Below, piece after piece: positions 22,118-32,332 of a stretch of DNA of 53,279 nucleotides (its first letter is position 1; every line of letters starts with the position of its first letter). Location of the stretch: contig JAFZDU010000030.1 of assembly GCA_017561025.1 (NCBI GenBank), positions 1 to 53,279 of the forward strand. Reading direction: 5' to 3'. The translations under genes were made by a program, and so were the position numbers. The stretch is from Bacteroidales bacterium (GTDB lineage Bacteria; Bacteroidota; Bacteroidia; Bacteroidales; F082). The notes under the pieces are model-generated. The model was not told the origin of the DNA. It searched no databases and was given only the letters and a program-made list of their open reading frames with translations.

Positions 22118-25100
22118 ATGTTAAGAAAATTACTATTTACCCTCTGCATCATGCTGACATCGTGGTCGTTAGCATATGCGCAAGTCGGACGACTTCAAGG
22201 AACTGTTGTCGACAAAGACACTGGTGAACCAATTCCATTTGCTAACATCGTTTTGGAAAACGGTGGTACACAGGTAGGTGGTGCTAGTTCTGACTTTGAC
22301 GGCAACTATGACATCAACCCGATTCCTCCGGGAACCTACGACTTGAAAGCAACTTTCGTTGGCTACAATACTTTTATCATGAAAGGTATTGTTATCCCAG
22401 CTAACAAGATTACTTTCCAAGACGTTAACATGAGCATGCAATCAGAAATGTTGGATGCTGTTGAAATTGTTGACTACAAGGTGCCTTTGATTTCAAAGGA
22501 TAACACATCTGGTGGTGCTACAATTACTGCGGAAGAAATTGCCAAGATGCCTCAACGTTCAGCATCAGCTGTAGCAGCGAGCGTCGGTGGTGTTTTCTCA
22601 AGTGACGGTGAAGCAGGTAACATGCGTGGTGCCCGTGACGGTGCTACTTACTACGTCGACGGCGTACGTGTTATCGGTTCTGCAACTGTACCTCAATCAG
22701 CTATTGACCAAGTTGAAGTTCTCTTGTCTGGTACTCCAGCTATGTATGGTGATGCTACAGGTGGTATCATCAACATGACAACAAAAGGTCCTTCTAGAAC
22801 CTTCGGTGCTGGTGTTGAAATGGAAACTTCAGAACTTTTGGACAGCTACGGCCATAACAGAGTTGGTCTCAATGTCCAAGGTCCATTGATCAAAGGCAAA
22901 AACAGCGAAACAGCTTTGTTAGGTTTCTTCTTGTCAGGAGAATTTAACTACGATCGCGATGGCGCTTTGTCAGCAGTTGGTCATTACAAAGCTACTGATG
23001 AGTGGTTAGAGTACATCCAACAAAACCCTATCCGTGTTTCAGGCTCAGGCCAAGGTACTTACCTCAATGGTGAATACACAAGAAAAGAAGGTTCAATGGA
23101 GTACATGAAAAACTCACAAAACACATCAAGCTGGAATGCTAACATCGCTGGTAACATCAACGTTCGTACAACTGAAACAATCAACTTGACTTTCGGTGGT
23201 ACATTCAACCTCAGCAAATACAATGCTTATAGCAGAAGCAACGCTTACTTCAACTATGACAAGAATGCTGTTGGTACTGATCAAACATGGCGTGTTTACG
23301 GTCGTTTCACTCAAAGATTCCCAACTCCACAAGAAAGCACATCTTTGATTAAAAACTTCTACTACAGCTTGCAAGTTGACTACTCTCGCTACAATAGCGA
23401 ATATGGTGATCCTGATCATTGGGATAATATTTGGGATTACGGTTATCTTGGTAAATATACTATCTATAAATCTCCATCTTATGGATATGCAGATACAACA
23501 ATTACAGTAGTTGACGCTGACGGTAATGTTAACTCATATAGTGGTGTATGGGCTACAACATCATGGGATTATGATACATTGGTAAACTTCCAAGCATCAG
23601 ATCGTAACCCATTATTATCAAGATATACATCTTCTTACTATGATTTGTATACAGATCCATACGGACACTATCAAAACTTCACAGACCTTCAACTTGGTGG
23701 TGCTCTTTTGAATGGTGATTCTCCATCAGCATTCTACGGACTTTACTCAGCTCCAGGTTCTATCCAATCAAACTACGGATATGGTGAAGTTGATAAATTC
23801 AACGTTAACCTCGCTGGCGCTATGACTATTGGCAACCACGAAATTAAATTAGGTTTCCAATACGAACAACGTAACAACAGAAGCTATGGTATCAGCGGCT
23901 ACAGAATGTGGTACTTGATGAGAAACCTTGCTAACTTCCACATCCAACAGTTAGACATCGCTAATCCTGAAGTAGTAAGCTACGACGGCTTCGTTGATAC
24001 AATCCGTTACTACAGAAAATATGATGAAGCATCTCAATATCAATTTGACAAGAACCTCCGTGAAGCTTTAGGCCTCAACGTTAATGGTTTAGATTGGATC
24101 AATATCGACTCATACGATTTCAATGATAATACTATCCAATATTATGACAAAGACGGTGTAATGCATACTGCTACATTATCAGAAGGTTTTGATATCAGCA
24201 TGTTTACTCCAGATGAGTTGACACAAGACGGTAGCTCATACGTTTCATATTATGGTTACGATTATCAAGGTAACAAGCTTAAAGGACAACCAAGCTTCGA
24301 AGACTTCTTCACAGAAGTTGATGAAAATGGTAACTACACACGTCCAGTAGGTTCATTCCAACCTATCTACATGGCTGGTTACATCCAAGATAAATTCGCT
24401 TTCAAAGACCTTATCTTCAACATCGGTGTTCGTGTTGACCGTTTCGACGCTAACCAAAAAGTTTTGAAGGATCCTTATATCCTCTATGATTACAAAACTG
24501 TTGGTGATTTGGCAACAAATGGCGAAATTAAACTTCAAAATGGTTCTGTAGTTGACGTTCCAGATAACATCGGTGATGACTTTGCTGTATACGTAAACAA
24601 GATTGACGATATCTCTTCTATCGTTGGTTATCGTAACGGTAACGTATGGTATGGTGAAGATGGTGAAGAAATCTCTGACCCTACTACATTAGATAAAGGT
24701 AGCGGTATCTCACCATGGCTTGTTGATCCAGAACAACGTAAAATCAATGCAAGTTCTTTCGAAGATTATGATCCACAATGGAGTGTAATGCCTCGTATTT
24801 CATTCTCATTCCCAATCTCTGACGAAGCATTGTTCTTTGCTCACTACGATGTTTTAACAGCACGTCCTGGTAATAACTATACAAATATTTACAGTTACTA
24901 TTACTTCGATCAAATCAGTGGTGCTATCAACAACCCATCATTGAAACCTTCACAAACAATTGACTATGAACTTGGTTTTACTCAAAAGTTAACCAACTCA
25001 TCATCAATGACAATTACAGGTTACTATCGTGAGTTACGTAATATGATTCAGTTGTATCGTTATACAGGTGCTTATCCAAAGGATTACACATCATTTAGTA

Positions 25101-25849
25101 ACTTAGACTTTGGTACAGTTAAAGGTTTCACAGCATCATACGACTTACGTAGAACAGGTAACGTACGTTTACGTGCAAGTTATACATTACAATTCACAAA
25201 CGCTACAGGTGCTAGCACAACAACAATGTCATCATTGATCGCTGCTGGTGTTCCTAACTTGCGTTCAACATTCCCAATGCCATGGGACCGTCGTCACCAA
25301 TTCAATATTGTTCTCGACTATCGTTTTGGCGAAGGAAAAGATTATAATGGTCCTGTTACAAAACGTGAAGATAAGAAATCAATTCAATGGTTGGCAAACA
25401 CAGGTGCTAGTTTGACAGTTAATGGTGGTTCAGGTACTCCTTATACATCAGCTGAAAACATTTCATCACCTATTTCTCCATCAACAAACATTTTGGAAGG
25501 TTCAATGTATGGTTCACGTCTCCCTTGGTCATTCCGTTTCGACCTTCGCGTTGACAAAGACATCAACTTGAAACTCGGTGGCAAAGATGGTGGTAAAGGC
25601 CGTGATGCTTATATGAACGTATATTTCCAAGTATTGAATCTCTTAAACTCAAAGAATATCATGGGCGTTTACAATGCTACAGGTAACCCAGATGATGATG
25701 GTTATTTGACAGCTCCTGAATACCAACGTGAAATTCAAATCCAAAGAGACCCTCAAGCATTTAGAGACTTATATAGTTTGTATGTAGATTATGCAGGTCA
25801 CTATTCACAACCACGTCAAATTAGATTTGGTGTAATCTTTAACTTCTAA
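22118..25849 (+). CDS. TonB-dependent outer-membrane receptor with carboxypeptidase-regulatory domain
   Basis: This 1243-residue protein has signal peptide MLRKLLFTLCIMLTSWSLAYA. A CarboxypepD_reg-like domain at about 23-105 includes GRLQGTVVDKDTGEPIPFANI and SDFDGNYDINPIPPGTYDL. A plug domain at about 115-235 includes TITAEEIAKMPQRS, MRGARDGATYYVDGVRV and GDATGGIINMTTKGP. A 22-strand-type barrel ends in RQIRFGVIFNF. Unlike SusC, it is not followed by a SusD gene; the partner is a T9SS-family secreted protein 25 bases downstream. Codons are strongly biased (CGT for Arg, GGT, AAC), pointing to high expression. It probably imports or docks a ligand captured by the partner; substrate unknown. 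Confidence 0.93.
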   Translation: MLRKLLFTLCIMLTSWSLAYAQVGRLQGTVVDKDTGEPIPFANIVLENGGTQVGGASSDFDGNYDINPIPPGTYDLKATFVGYNTFIMKGIVIPANKITFQDVNMSMQSEMLDAVEIVDYKVPLISKDNTSGGATITAEEIAKMPQRSASAVAASVGGVFSSDGEAGNMRGARDGATYYVDGVRVIGSATVPQSAIDQVEVLLSGTPAMYGDATGGIINMTTKGPSRTFGAGVEMETSELLDSYGHNRVGLNVQGPLIKGKNSETALLGFFLSGEFNYDRDGALSAVGHYKATDEWLEYIQQNPIRVSGSGQGTYLNGEYTRKEGSMEYMKNSQNTSSWNANIAGNINVRTTETINLTFGGTFNLSKYNAYSRSNAYFNYDKNAVGTDQTWRVYGRFTQRFPTPQESTSLIKNFYYSLQVDYSRYNSEYGDPDHWDNIWDYGYLGKYTIYKSPSYGYADTTITVVDADGNVNSYSGVWATTSWDYDTLVNFQASDRNPLLSRYTSSYYDLYTDPYGHYQNFTDLQLGGALLNGDSPSAFYGLYSAPGSIQSNYGYGEVDKFNVNLAGAMTIGNHEIKLGFQYEQRNNRSYGISGYRMWYLMRNLANFHIQQLDIANPEVVSYDGFVDTIRYYRKYDEASQYQFDKNLREALGLNVNGLDWINIDSYDFNDNTIQYYDKDGVMHTATLSEGFDISMFTPDELTQDGSSYVSYYGYDYQGNKLKGQPSFEDFFTEVDENGNYTRPVGSFQPIYMAGYIQDKFAFKDLIFNIGVRVDRFDANQKVLKDPYILYDYKTVGDLATNGEIKLQNGSVVDVPDNIGDDFAVYVNKIDDISSIVGYRNGNVWYGEDGEEISDPTTLDKGSGISPWLVDPEQRKINASSFEDYDPQWSVMPRISFSFPISDEALFFAHYDVLTARPGNNYTNIYSYYYFDQISGAINNPSLKPSQTIDYELGFTQKLTNSSSMTITGYYRELRNMIQLYRYTGAYPKDYTSFSNLDFGTVKGFTASYDLRRTGNVRLRASYTLQFTNATGASTTTMSSLIAAGVPNLRSTFPMPWDRRHQFNIVLDYRFGEGKDYNGPVTKREDKKSIQWLANTGASLTVNGGSGTPYTSAENISSPISPSTNILEGSMYGSRLPWSFRFDLRVDKDINLKLGGKDGGKGRDAYMNVYFQVLNLLNSKNIMGVYNATGNPDDDGYLTAPEYQREIQIQRDPQAFRDLYSLYVDYAGHYSQPRQIRFGVIFNF

Positions 25850-25874
25850 ACAGAAATAAAAAATTACTGAAAAT

Positions 25875-28800
25875 ATGAAGACTATTGTTCGTTTATTAAT
25901 TGTTGCATTTCTTTTTGCAAATGTAACAGAAATGAGAGCCGAGAAGGTCAAGATGAATGACACTAAATCTCGTGCTATCAAAGGTACAACAGCTGGATGT
26001 TCTCCGTCTTCTACATTTGCTTGGTTGAATATCAACAATGCAAGAGTACGTGTTAATGCAGGTGGTGACATGTGGTGGGATCTCCCTGGTGGAACAGGAT
26101 CCAAATACTATATCCCTGCAAACGGTTCTGCAACATCATTGTATGCCGGCTCTCTTTGGATTGCTGGTCTCGATATTAACCAACAATTGAAGTGTGCTGC
26201 TATCCGTTTCCGTCAAGTAGGTAACGACTTCTGGACAGGACCTCTTACTATCGATGGTACAGCTTCTATTCTTCCAGAAACTTGTATGGAATACGATAAG
26301 ATGTATACTATTACACGTGCTGAAGTAGACGAGTTCTTATCACACTGCGACCCTGTAACAGGTGCACCAGACCTCACAGGTGATTATCAAATTCCTACAT
26401 CTATTAAAACATGGCCAGCTCACGGTGACCCTGCAAAAGGTATGAGCTACTATTTAGCACCTTTCTACGATAGAAATAAAAACGGTGACTACGAACCTGA
26501 ATCAGGTGACTACCCTTATTATGATATCGAAAATGAACTCTGCCACAGCCAAGTTCCTACAATGGACGAAACTGAAGAAGGTTCAATGGTTGGTTCTATC
26601 TTAGCTGACCAAGTTATTAAAGGTGACCAAACAATTTGGTGGGTATTCAACGATAAAGGTAATGCTCACACAGAAACTGGTGGTTCTGCAATCGGTATGG
26701 AAATTAGAGCACAAGCTTTCGCTTTCGCTACTAATGACGAAATTAACAACATGACTTTCTATAGTTATGAAATTATCAACCGTTCAACCTATACTTTAAC
26801 AAATACTTACTTCTCACCATGGACAGACGTTGACCTTGGTTATGCACAAGACGACTTCGTTGGTTGCGACGTAACACGTGGTTTAGGTTATGGCTATAAT
26901 GGTTCTAATAAAGATGGTAATGGTGAACCAGAATCATACGGTATCAATCCTCCAGCAGTAGGTGTTGACTTCTTCCAAGGTCCATATTTGGATCCAGATG
27001 GAATCGACAACCCTAAATACGATCCTGCAACAGGTGAAAACTGCGACGAAAGTATCAATGGTGTTAACTTTGGTAATGGTATCGTTGACGACGAACGTTT
27101 CGGTATGCGCCGCTTCGTTTATCACGACAATGACCAAACAGACCACGGTGACCCAGATAAAGCTTCTGAGTATTACAACTATCTTAGAGGTGTTTGGAAA
27201 AATGGTGAAAAGATGCACTTCGGTGGTAACGCTTTCCCAGGTTCTCCTGGTGTAACTGACGTACCATGTGACTTCATGTTCCCTTATGACTCTGACCCAT
27301 GTAACTGGGGTACAGGTGGTTTGCCAACAGGCTTCCCGGGTTACTGGAGTGAAGAAACAGGTAACAATGGTGCTCCAAATAACCCTGCTGACCGTCGTTT
27401 CATGCAATCAGCTGGTCCTTTCACATTGAAACCAGGTGCTGTTAACTACATTACTTTCGGTGTGCCATGGGCACGTTCTTCAGCTGGTACTGCTTGGGCT
27501 TCAGTAGAATTGTTACGTCGTGTTGACGATAAATGTCAATCAATGTTCGACAACTGCTTCGACGTTCTCGATGGTCCAGATGCTCCAGACCTCACATTCC
27601 GTGAACTCGATAAGAAACTCATAGTTTATATTTCAAACTCTGAAAATTCTAACAACTATGGCGAGTCATATACAGAAGTTGATCCACAAATCTGCGGTCC
27701 ACTCGTAACCGACTCACTCCAACGCAATGACTCTACATACCGTTTCGAAGGTTATGTTGTATACCAATTGTTAAATAAAGAAGTAAACGTTGATGAACTC
27801 AACGATATTTCAAAAGCACGTATCGTTTATCAATGTGACGTTAAGAACGATGTTTCAACTATCATCAACTATATCTATGATGATCAATTGCAAGCTTCAG
27901 TACCAACATTGATGGTCGAAGGTGCTAACGAAGGTATCAACCGTACATTCGTTCTTACACAAGACGCATTTACAACAACAGGTGACGTTAACTTGGTAAA
28001 CCACAAGACATATTATTATATGGCAATTTCTTATGCTTATAATAATTATCAAGATTATACAGTTGACCCTAACAACCCAATGGCTTTGTTCGGTCAAAAA
28101 GCTCCTTATCTTGCAGGTCGTAAAAATATCAAGTTGTATTCAGCAGTTCCTCATAAGATTGTTAACGGTACAGTTATCAATGCTAACTATGGCGACCAAC
28201 CACAAATCACTCGTTGGGCAGGTCTTGGTAATGGTGGCAACCAACTCGAATTAACAGACGAAACAGTCAATGAAATTTTGAGTAAACGTCCAGCTAACTC
28301 TGAAGACAATTTATTCGGTAGCCCTGATTACCCAATTGCATATCACCCAACATATAAAGCTGGTTATGGTCCAGTTGATATTAAGATCGTTGACCCATTA
28401 AACGTTGTATCAACAGACTATGCAATCTGGTTCGAAGATTTCCATATTAAATATATGCAAAAAGTTACTGGTGACCCAACAGTATTCGGTGACTCAGTTG
28501 CTAAACAAGTCTTCAGATGGGTATTGAAAGATATGAATACAGGTGATTTGTTCTACTCAGATACAACATCAGACTTCAAATCAGAAAATATCTTCTTAGA
28601 AAGAGGTATTTCTATACAAGTTCAACAACCATGGAATATTGGCCCATTGCAAGTTGGTACTAATTATGATACTCAATACAATGAGTACGATCCAGCTTGG
28701 GATGTTCTTGCAACTAACAATGGTGTTATCACTTCATCAGTTACTTATGCTGACTCTTCAAATAGATGGTTAAGCGGTATCAGAGATGACGATAATATCA

Positions 28801-30233
28801 CAACTTCAGCTCTTAACTGGATTCGTTCAGGTACCTATGGTAACCAAGAAGATGGTCAGTCAAATCAAAATGACTATAATGTTGCCTCTACAGAAGGTGG
28901 TATCAGCATACCATATGACCCAACAGAAGATTATGAGAAGATTGCTGAAGGTACATGGGCACCAATGCTTTTGACTAACTACTATCATAATTCAGGTCAA
29001 AACGTACCAGGTCCTCTTTACAAATCTAACTGTAGAGTTGACTCTATCTTCAGAAAATTAGGTTCAATTGACATTGTTTTAACATCAGACAAATCAAAAT
29101 GGTCACGTTGTGCTGTAGTTGAAATGTGCGCTGATAAGAATTTATCAGAAGGTAATGTACCTACATTCGCATTACGTTATGCTCCATCAGTTGATAAAAA
29201 TGGCAAACCATGTAGCGATATGAACATGGAAGCTAGCGATAATCCTGAAGACGCAAATTATATCTCAGCAAGAGGTATGGGTTGGTTCCCAGGTTATGCT
29301 ATCGATGTTGAAACAGGTGCACGTCTTAACTTGTGCTTCTCTGAAGACTCATACTATCCTGATTTGAATGGTCGCGATATGTTATTCAATCCACCAGCAT
29401 TGAAGGAAACAACAGTCTTGTCATCTTCTATAGCACAGCTTTCAGACCCTGTATTGTTCGATGCAGTTGATGGTACACCAGTATTGGGCGGTAAACACTT
29501 CGTTTATGTATTCCCAATGAATGACGCAGGTGAATTAGGTTCTTCAAATAATAAAGTTCAATATAAATCTCCTGCTTATGACGCTGGTGCATATATTTGC
29601 AACACATTGAAGAAGATTGAAACTATCAATTCAGCACAACAGGTACACTACATCACATTCTGGGGTCAACCATTGTGGGTAGGTATGCCAATGGCTGTAG
29701 AAGGTAGAGAATGGTTACAAGAAGGCAACCCAGTTAAGATTTCAGTTCGCGTTGCTACACCTTATAGATCAGGTTATGGTGACATGCCACTTGAAGTAGT
29801 AACAGACGAGTTGTATGATACAGAAAACCACAATGGTTACTATCCATACTATACATTCTCAACAAATGGTTGCGCTCCTACTGTTAAAGATCTTGAAAAA
29901 GGTAAAACTGACCTTGACATGATTACAGTAGTTCCTAACCCATACTATGCATTCTCAAGTTATGAAGGCAATGCTCTTACACACACTGTTAAGATTGCTA
30001 ACGTTCCAGACAAGTGCGTTGTAACAATCTATACAGTAAATGGTGCTAAGATCCGTCAATTCAAGAAAGACTCAAGTGAAGTCACTTCAATTGATTGGGA
30101 TTTAACAAACTTTGCTAACACTCCTATCGCAAGTGGTTTCTATATCATCCATGTAAGAGACCTCGTAAACGGTGGTGAAAAGTCAGTTAAATTCTATTGC
30201 GCAATGCGTCAAGTTGACTTAAATACATTCTAA
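25875..30233 (+). CDS. large T9SS-family secreted protein, partner of the TonB receptor
   Basis: This 1452-residue protein has a signal peptide (IVRLLIVAFLFANVTEMRA). The N-terminal region has GGDMWWDLPGG (63-73), LWIAGLD (94-100) and GNDFWTGPL (116-124). These are marks of a large Bacteroidetes extracellular family usually annotated only as T9SS-sorted. The end has VVPNPYYAFSSYE, VVTIYTVNGAKIRQF, SGFYIIHVRD and a final MRQVDLNTF. That is a sorting-domain-like beta sandwich with the variant tail typical of this family rather than a plain type A end. It shares codon bias and operon with the receptor and with the PorV-like gene. It is probably an abundant surface or S-layer-like component or ligand-capture protein, which is inference. 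Confidence 0.8.
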   Translation: MKTIVRLLIVAFLFANVTEMRAEKVKMNDTKSRAIKGTTAGCSPSSTFAWLNINNARVRVNAGGDMWWDLPGGTGSKYYIPANGSATSLYAGSLWIAGLDINQQLKCAAIRFRQVGNDFWTGPLTIDGTASILPETCMEYDKMYTITRAEVDEFLSHCDPVTGAPDLTGDYQIPTSIKTWPAHGDPAKGMSYYLAPFYDRNKNGDYEPESGDYPYYDIENELCHSQVPTMDETEEGSMVGSILADQVIKGDQTIWWVFNDKGNAHTETGGSAIGMEIRAQAFAFATNDEINNMTFYSYEIINRSTYTLTNTYFSPWTDVDLGYAQDDFVGCDVTRGLGYGYNGSNKDGNGEPESYGINPPAVGVDFFQGPYLDPDGIDNPKYDPATGENCDESINGVNFGNGIVDDERFGMRRFVYHDNDQTDHGDPDKASEYYNYLRGVWKNGEKMHFGGNAFPGSPGVTDVPCDFMFPYDSDPCNWGTGGLPTGFPGYWSEETGNNGAPNNPADRRFMQSAGPFTLKPGAVNYITFGVPWARSSAGTAWASVELLRRVDDKCQSMFDNCFDVLDGPDAPDLTFRELDKKLIVYISNSENSNNYGESYTEVDPQICGPLVTDSLQRNDSTYRFEGYVVYQLLNKEVNVDELNDISKARIVYQCDVKNDVSTIINYIYDDQLQASVPTLMVEGANEGINRTFVLTQDAFTTTGDVNLVNHKTYYYMAISYAYNNYQDYTVDPNNPMALFGQKAPYLAGRKNIKLYSAVPHKIVNGTVINANYGDQPQITRWAGLGNGGNQLELTDETVNEILSKRPANSEDNLFGSPDYPIAYHPTYKAGYGPVDIKIVDPLNVVSTDYAIWFEDFHIKYMQKVTGDPTVFGDSVAKQVFRWVLKDMNTGDLFYSDTTSDFKSENIFLERGISIQVQQPWNIGPLQVGTNYDTQYNEYDPAWDVLATNNGVITSSVTYADSSNRWLSGIRDDDNITTSALNWIRSGTYGNQEDGQSNQNDYNVASTEGGISIPYDPTEDYEKIAEGTWAPMLLTNYYHNSGQNVPGPLYKSNCRVDSIFRKLGSIDIVLTSDKSKWSRCAVVEMCADKNLSEGNVPTFALRYAPSVDKNGKPCSDMNMEASDNPEDANYISARGMGWFPGYAIDVETGARLNLCFSEDSYYPDLNGRDMLFNPPALKETTVLSSSIAQLSDPVLFDAVDGTPVLGGKHFVYVFPMNDAGELGSSNNKVQYKSPAYDAGAYICNTLKKIETINSAQQVHYITFWGQPLWVGMPMAVEGREWLQEGNPVKISVRVATPYRSGYGDMPLEVVTDELYDTENHNGYYPYYTFSTNGCAPTVKDLEKGKTDLDMITVVPNPYYAFSSYEGNALTHTVKIANVPDKCVVTIYTVNGAKIRQFKKDSSEVTSIDWDLTNFANTPIASGFYIIHVRDLVNGGEKSVKFYCAMRQVDLNTF

Positions 30234-30265
30234 TTATTATGCGAACAAAATTAAAAAGTACGATC

Positions 30266-31330
30266 ATGAAAAAGTTATTTAAAAACATCGTTATAGTAAG
30301 CTTGACAATCTTAGCATTAGGATTCAGCAATACAGCTTTCGCAGGTAATAAGGATAGATCTGGTCAAGCAGGCGCTACTGAGTTGTTGATTAACCCTTGG
30401 GCATCAACAGCTGGTTGGGGTAACGCAGGTATGTCTTCAGTTAAAGGTGTTCAAGCTATGTGGAGCAACGTTGCTGGTATCACATCAACAAACACTATTG
30501 ACTTAAACTTCTCATACACAAGTTGGTTACAAGGTTCAGGCGTTAATGCATACTCATTCGGTTTCCTTACACGCGTTTCTGAATCTGTAGTAGGCGGTCT
30601 CTATGTTATGTCATTCAATCCAGGTGAAATTTATAGAACTGATACTGAAAATCCTGATATGACATTAGGAACTTTCAAACCATCTTTGATGAATATCAAT
30701 GTTGCAGTTGCAAAATCATTCTCTAACAGTATTCATGCTGGTTTCGTTTTGAAGATTATCAGTGAGTCAATTTCTGATATGGTTGGTACAGGTTTCGCTA
30801 TTGATGCTGGTATCCAATATGTAACAGGTATCACAGATAATATTCACTTCGGTATTACATTGAAGAATATTGGTACAACAATGAAATTTAGCGGTGACGG
30901 TCTTACATTTATCTCTAACCCAGGTTCATTCTTCGGATCAGAACTCACCGTTGTTCATCGCGCTGACCAATTCGAATTGCCAACTCAATTGAATATCGCT
31001 GCTGCTTATGACTTCAACTTTACAAATGGTTCACGTCTTACAGCTGCTGGTAACTTCACATCTAACTCCTTCTCAAAAGACCAAGTAACATTGGGTCTCG
31101 AAGGCGCTTGGAAAGAATTCATCGTTCTCCGTGCAGGTTACACAATTGAAAACGGTATCTGGAATGATATTGAACTCGATGAATGTACAAACGTTAACAA
31201 TGGCTTATCATTGGGTGCTTCAGTACAAGCTCCTCTCGGTGAAGATATGAAAGTCGCTATTGACTACTCATACCAAGACACACACCATTGGAACGGTACA
31301 CATACTATAGGTGCAAGAATTATTTTCTAA
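30266..31330 (+). CDS. PorV/PorQ-family outer-membrane barrel protein
   Basis: The ATG at 30266 gives a 354-residue protein with signal peptide MKKLFKNIVIVSLTILALGF. The upstream ATG at 30239 adds nine charged residues and is less likely. The start of the mature chain (GATELLINPWASTAGWGNAG ... VKGVQAMWSNVAGI) is the signature of the UPF0164/PorV family of FadL-like barrels. Alternating beta strands follow to the terminal aromatic residue (GARIIF). PorV carries T9SS cargo from the translocon to the attachment complex. This copy sits directly after a T9SS-family cargo gene, so a dedicated shuttle is likely. It shares the high-expression codon pattern of the unit. Confidence 0.85.
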   Translation: MKKLFKNIVIVSLTILALGFSNTAFAGNKDRSGQAGATELLINPWASTAGWGNAGMSSVKGVQAMWSNVAGITSTNTIDLNFSYTSWLQGSGVNAYSFGFLTRVSESVVGGLYVMSFNPGEIYRTDTENPDMTLGTFKPSLMNINVAVAKSFSNSIHAGFVLKIISESISDMVGTGFAIDAGIQYVTGITDNIHFGITLKNIGTTMKFSGDGLTFISNPGSFFGSELTVVHRADQFELPTQLNIAAAYDFNFTNGSRLTAAGNFTSNSFSKDQVTLGLEGAWKEFIVLRAGYTIENGIWNDIELDECTNVNNGLSLGASVQAPLGEDMKVAIDYSYQDTHHWNGTHTIGARIIF

Positions 31331-31358
31331 GGATTGACCTATATTCAGAAATAATTCG

Positions 31359-31366
31359 TATCTTTG
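31359..31366 (+). promoter_or_regulatory. -7 promoter box of greA
   Basis: TATCTTTG, inside the small palindrome CGTATCTTTGCATACG. Transcripts should begin near 31371, upstream of the leader hairpin. Confidence 0.7.
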
Positions 31367-31381
31367 CATACGATTAAACAA

Positions 31382-31420
31382 AAAGGGCCCTTATTTCGGT
31401 AAGGGTCTCTTTTTTCTTTT
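31382..31420 (+). terminator. hairpin plus T-run in the greA leader (attenuator candidate)
   Basis: CCCTTA and TAAGGG pair around TTTCGG, extended by GGG opposite TCT through G-C and G-U pairs, followed by TCTTTTTTCTTTTTT. It lies downstream of the greA promoter box and upstream of the ATG, so it can stop greA transcripts as well as read-through from the PorV unit. Confidence 0.65.
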
Positions 31421-31446
31421 TTAAAACTAAACTAAAATAACATATT

Positions 31447-31920
31447 ATGGCTGAATTTGAATATTTTACACAGGCTGGACTTCAGAAATTAAGAGACGAG
31501 TTGGATCGTCTTATTCTCGAGGAACGTCCAAAAGTCGTTCAGGCAATTGCTGAAGCTCGTGATAAGGGAGATCTTTCAGAAAATGCCGAATATGATGCTG
31601 CTAAAGAAGCTCAACAACATCTTGAAATGAAGATCGTTGAACTTCAACAATTAATTATGAGTGCACGCGTACTTGATGAATCTAAAATGGATACATCTAA
31701 AGCTTTGCTCCTTTCAACAGTAAAAATAAAGAATTTAAAAACTAATGCTGTCATGGCTTACACTTTAGTTCCTGAGAAAGAAGCAGACCTTAAAAATCAT
31801 AAAATATCTGTTACTTCTCCTATCGCTAAGGGTCTCCTCGGAAAATCTGTCGGCGATCAAGTGGAAATTCAAGTGCCTGCAGGTAAGGTTATGTTTGAAA
31901 TCATTGAAATAACTCGTTAA
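31447..31920 (+). CDS. greA: transcription elongation factor GreA
   Basis: This 157-residue protein has the N-terminal coiled-coil finger with the conserved tip ARDKGDLSENAEYDAAKEAQ, whose acidic Asp/Glu pair stimulates RNA cleavage in backtracked RNA polymerase. The C-terminal FKBP-like domain includes ISVTSPIAKGLLGKSVGDQVEI and ends VMFEIIEITR. Length and order are normal for GreA. It is followed four bases later by the HIT-protein gene. A promoter and a terminator-like hairpin lie in its 80-base leader, suggesting premature termination control as described for E. coli greA. Confidence 0.97.
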   Translation: MAEFEYFTQAGLQKLRDELDRLILEERPKVVQAIAEARDKGDLSENAEYDAAKEAQQHLEMKIVELQQLIMSARVLDESKMDTSKALLLSTVKIKNLKTNAVMAYTLVPEKEADLKNHKISVTSPIAKGLLGKSVGDQVEIQVPAGKVMFEIIEITR

Positions 31921-31924
31921 TATT

Positions 31925-32311
31925 ATGGCTACAATATTCTCTAGAATAATCAATGGTGAAATACCTTGCTATAAAATCGCTGAAAACGATAAATTCTTCG
32001 CTTTCCTCGATATCAATCCTTTGATGAAGGGTCATACACTCGTTATTCCTAAAAAGGAAGTAGATTATATCTTCGATGTAGAAGATAATGATCTCGGTGA
32101 AATGATGATTTTCGCTAAACAAATAGCAAATAAAATCAAGAATGTTATCCCATGCATTAAGGTCGGCGTGGCTGTGATAGGTCTTGAAGTACCTCACGCA
32201 CATATCCACCTCGTACCAATGGAAAAAGAAGGCGATCTCGACTTCAAACGTCCTAAACTCCAACTTTCTCAAGAAGAATTCGAAGAGTTACAAAAACAAT
32301 TGGCGTTTTAA
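31925..32311 (+). CDS. HIT-family nucleotide-binding hydrolase
   Basis: This 128-residue cytosolic protein has the histidine triad HAHIHLVPM at 91-99 (His91, His93, His95). The N-terminus IFSRIINGEIPCYKIAENDKF and the segment FLDINPLMKGHTLVIPK are typical of the HINT branch, which hydrolyses nucleoside phosphoramidates and adenylates. It shares a transcript with greA (four-base gap). A usual alignment puts the nucleophile at the middle His (His93). Confidence 0.93.
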   Translation: MATIFSRIINGEIPCYKIAENDKFFAFLDINPLMKGHTLVIPKKEVDYIFDVEDNDLGEMMIFAKQIANKIKNVIPCIKVGVAVIGLEVPHAHIHLVPMEKEGDLDFKRPKLQLSQEEFEELQKQLAF

Positions 32312-32332
32312 AACAAAATCAAAAAAATCATA

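Noticed and set aside
26934-27407. 157-residue minus-strand frame inside the large T9SS-family gene
   Set aside because: Antisense of a well-supported gene, with Thr/Val-rich composition from biased codons and no promoter.
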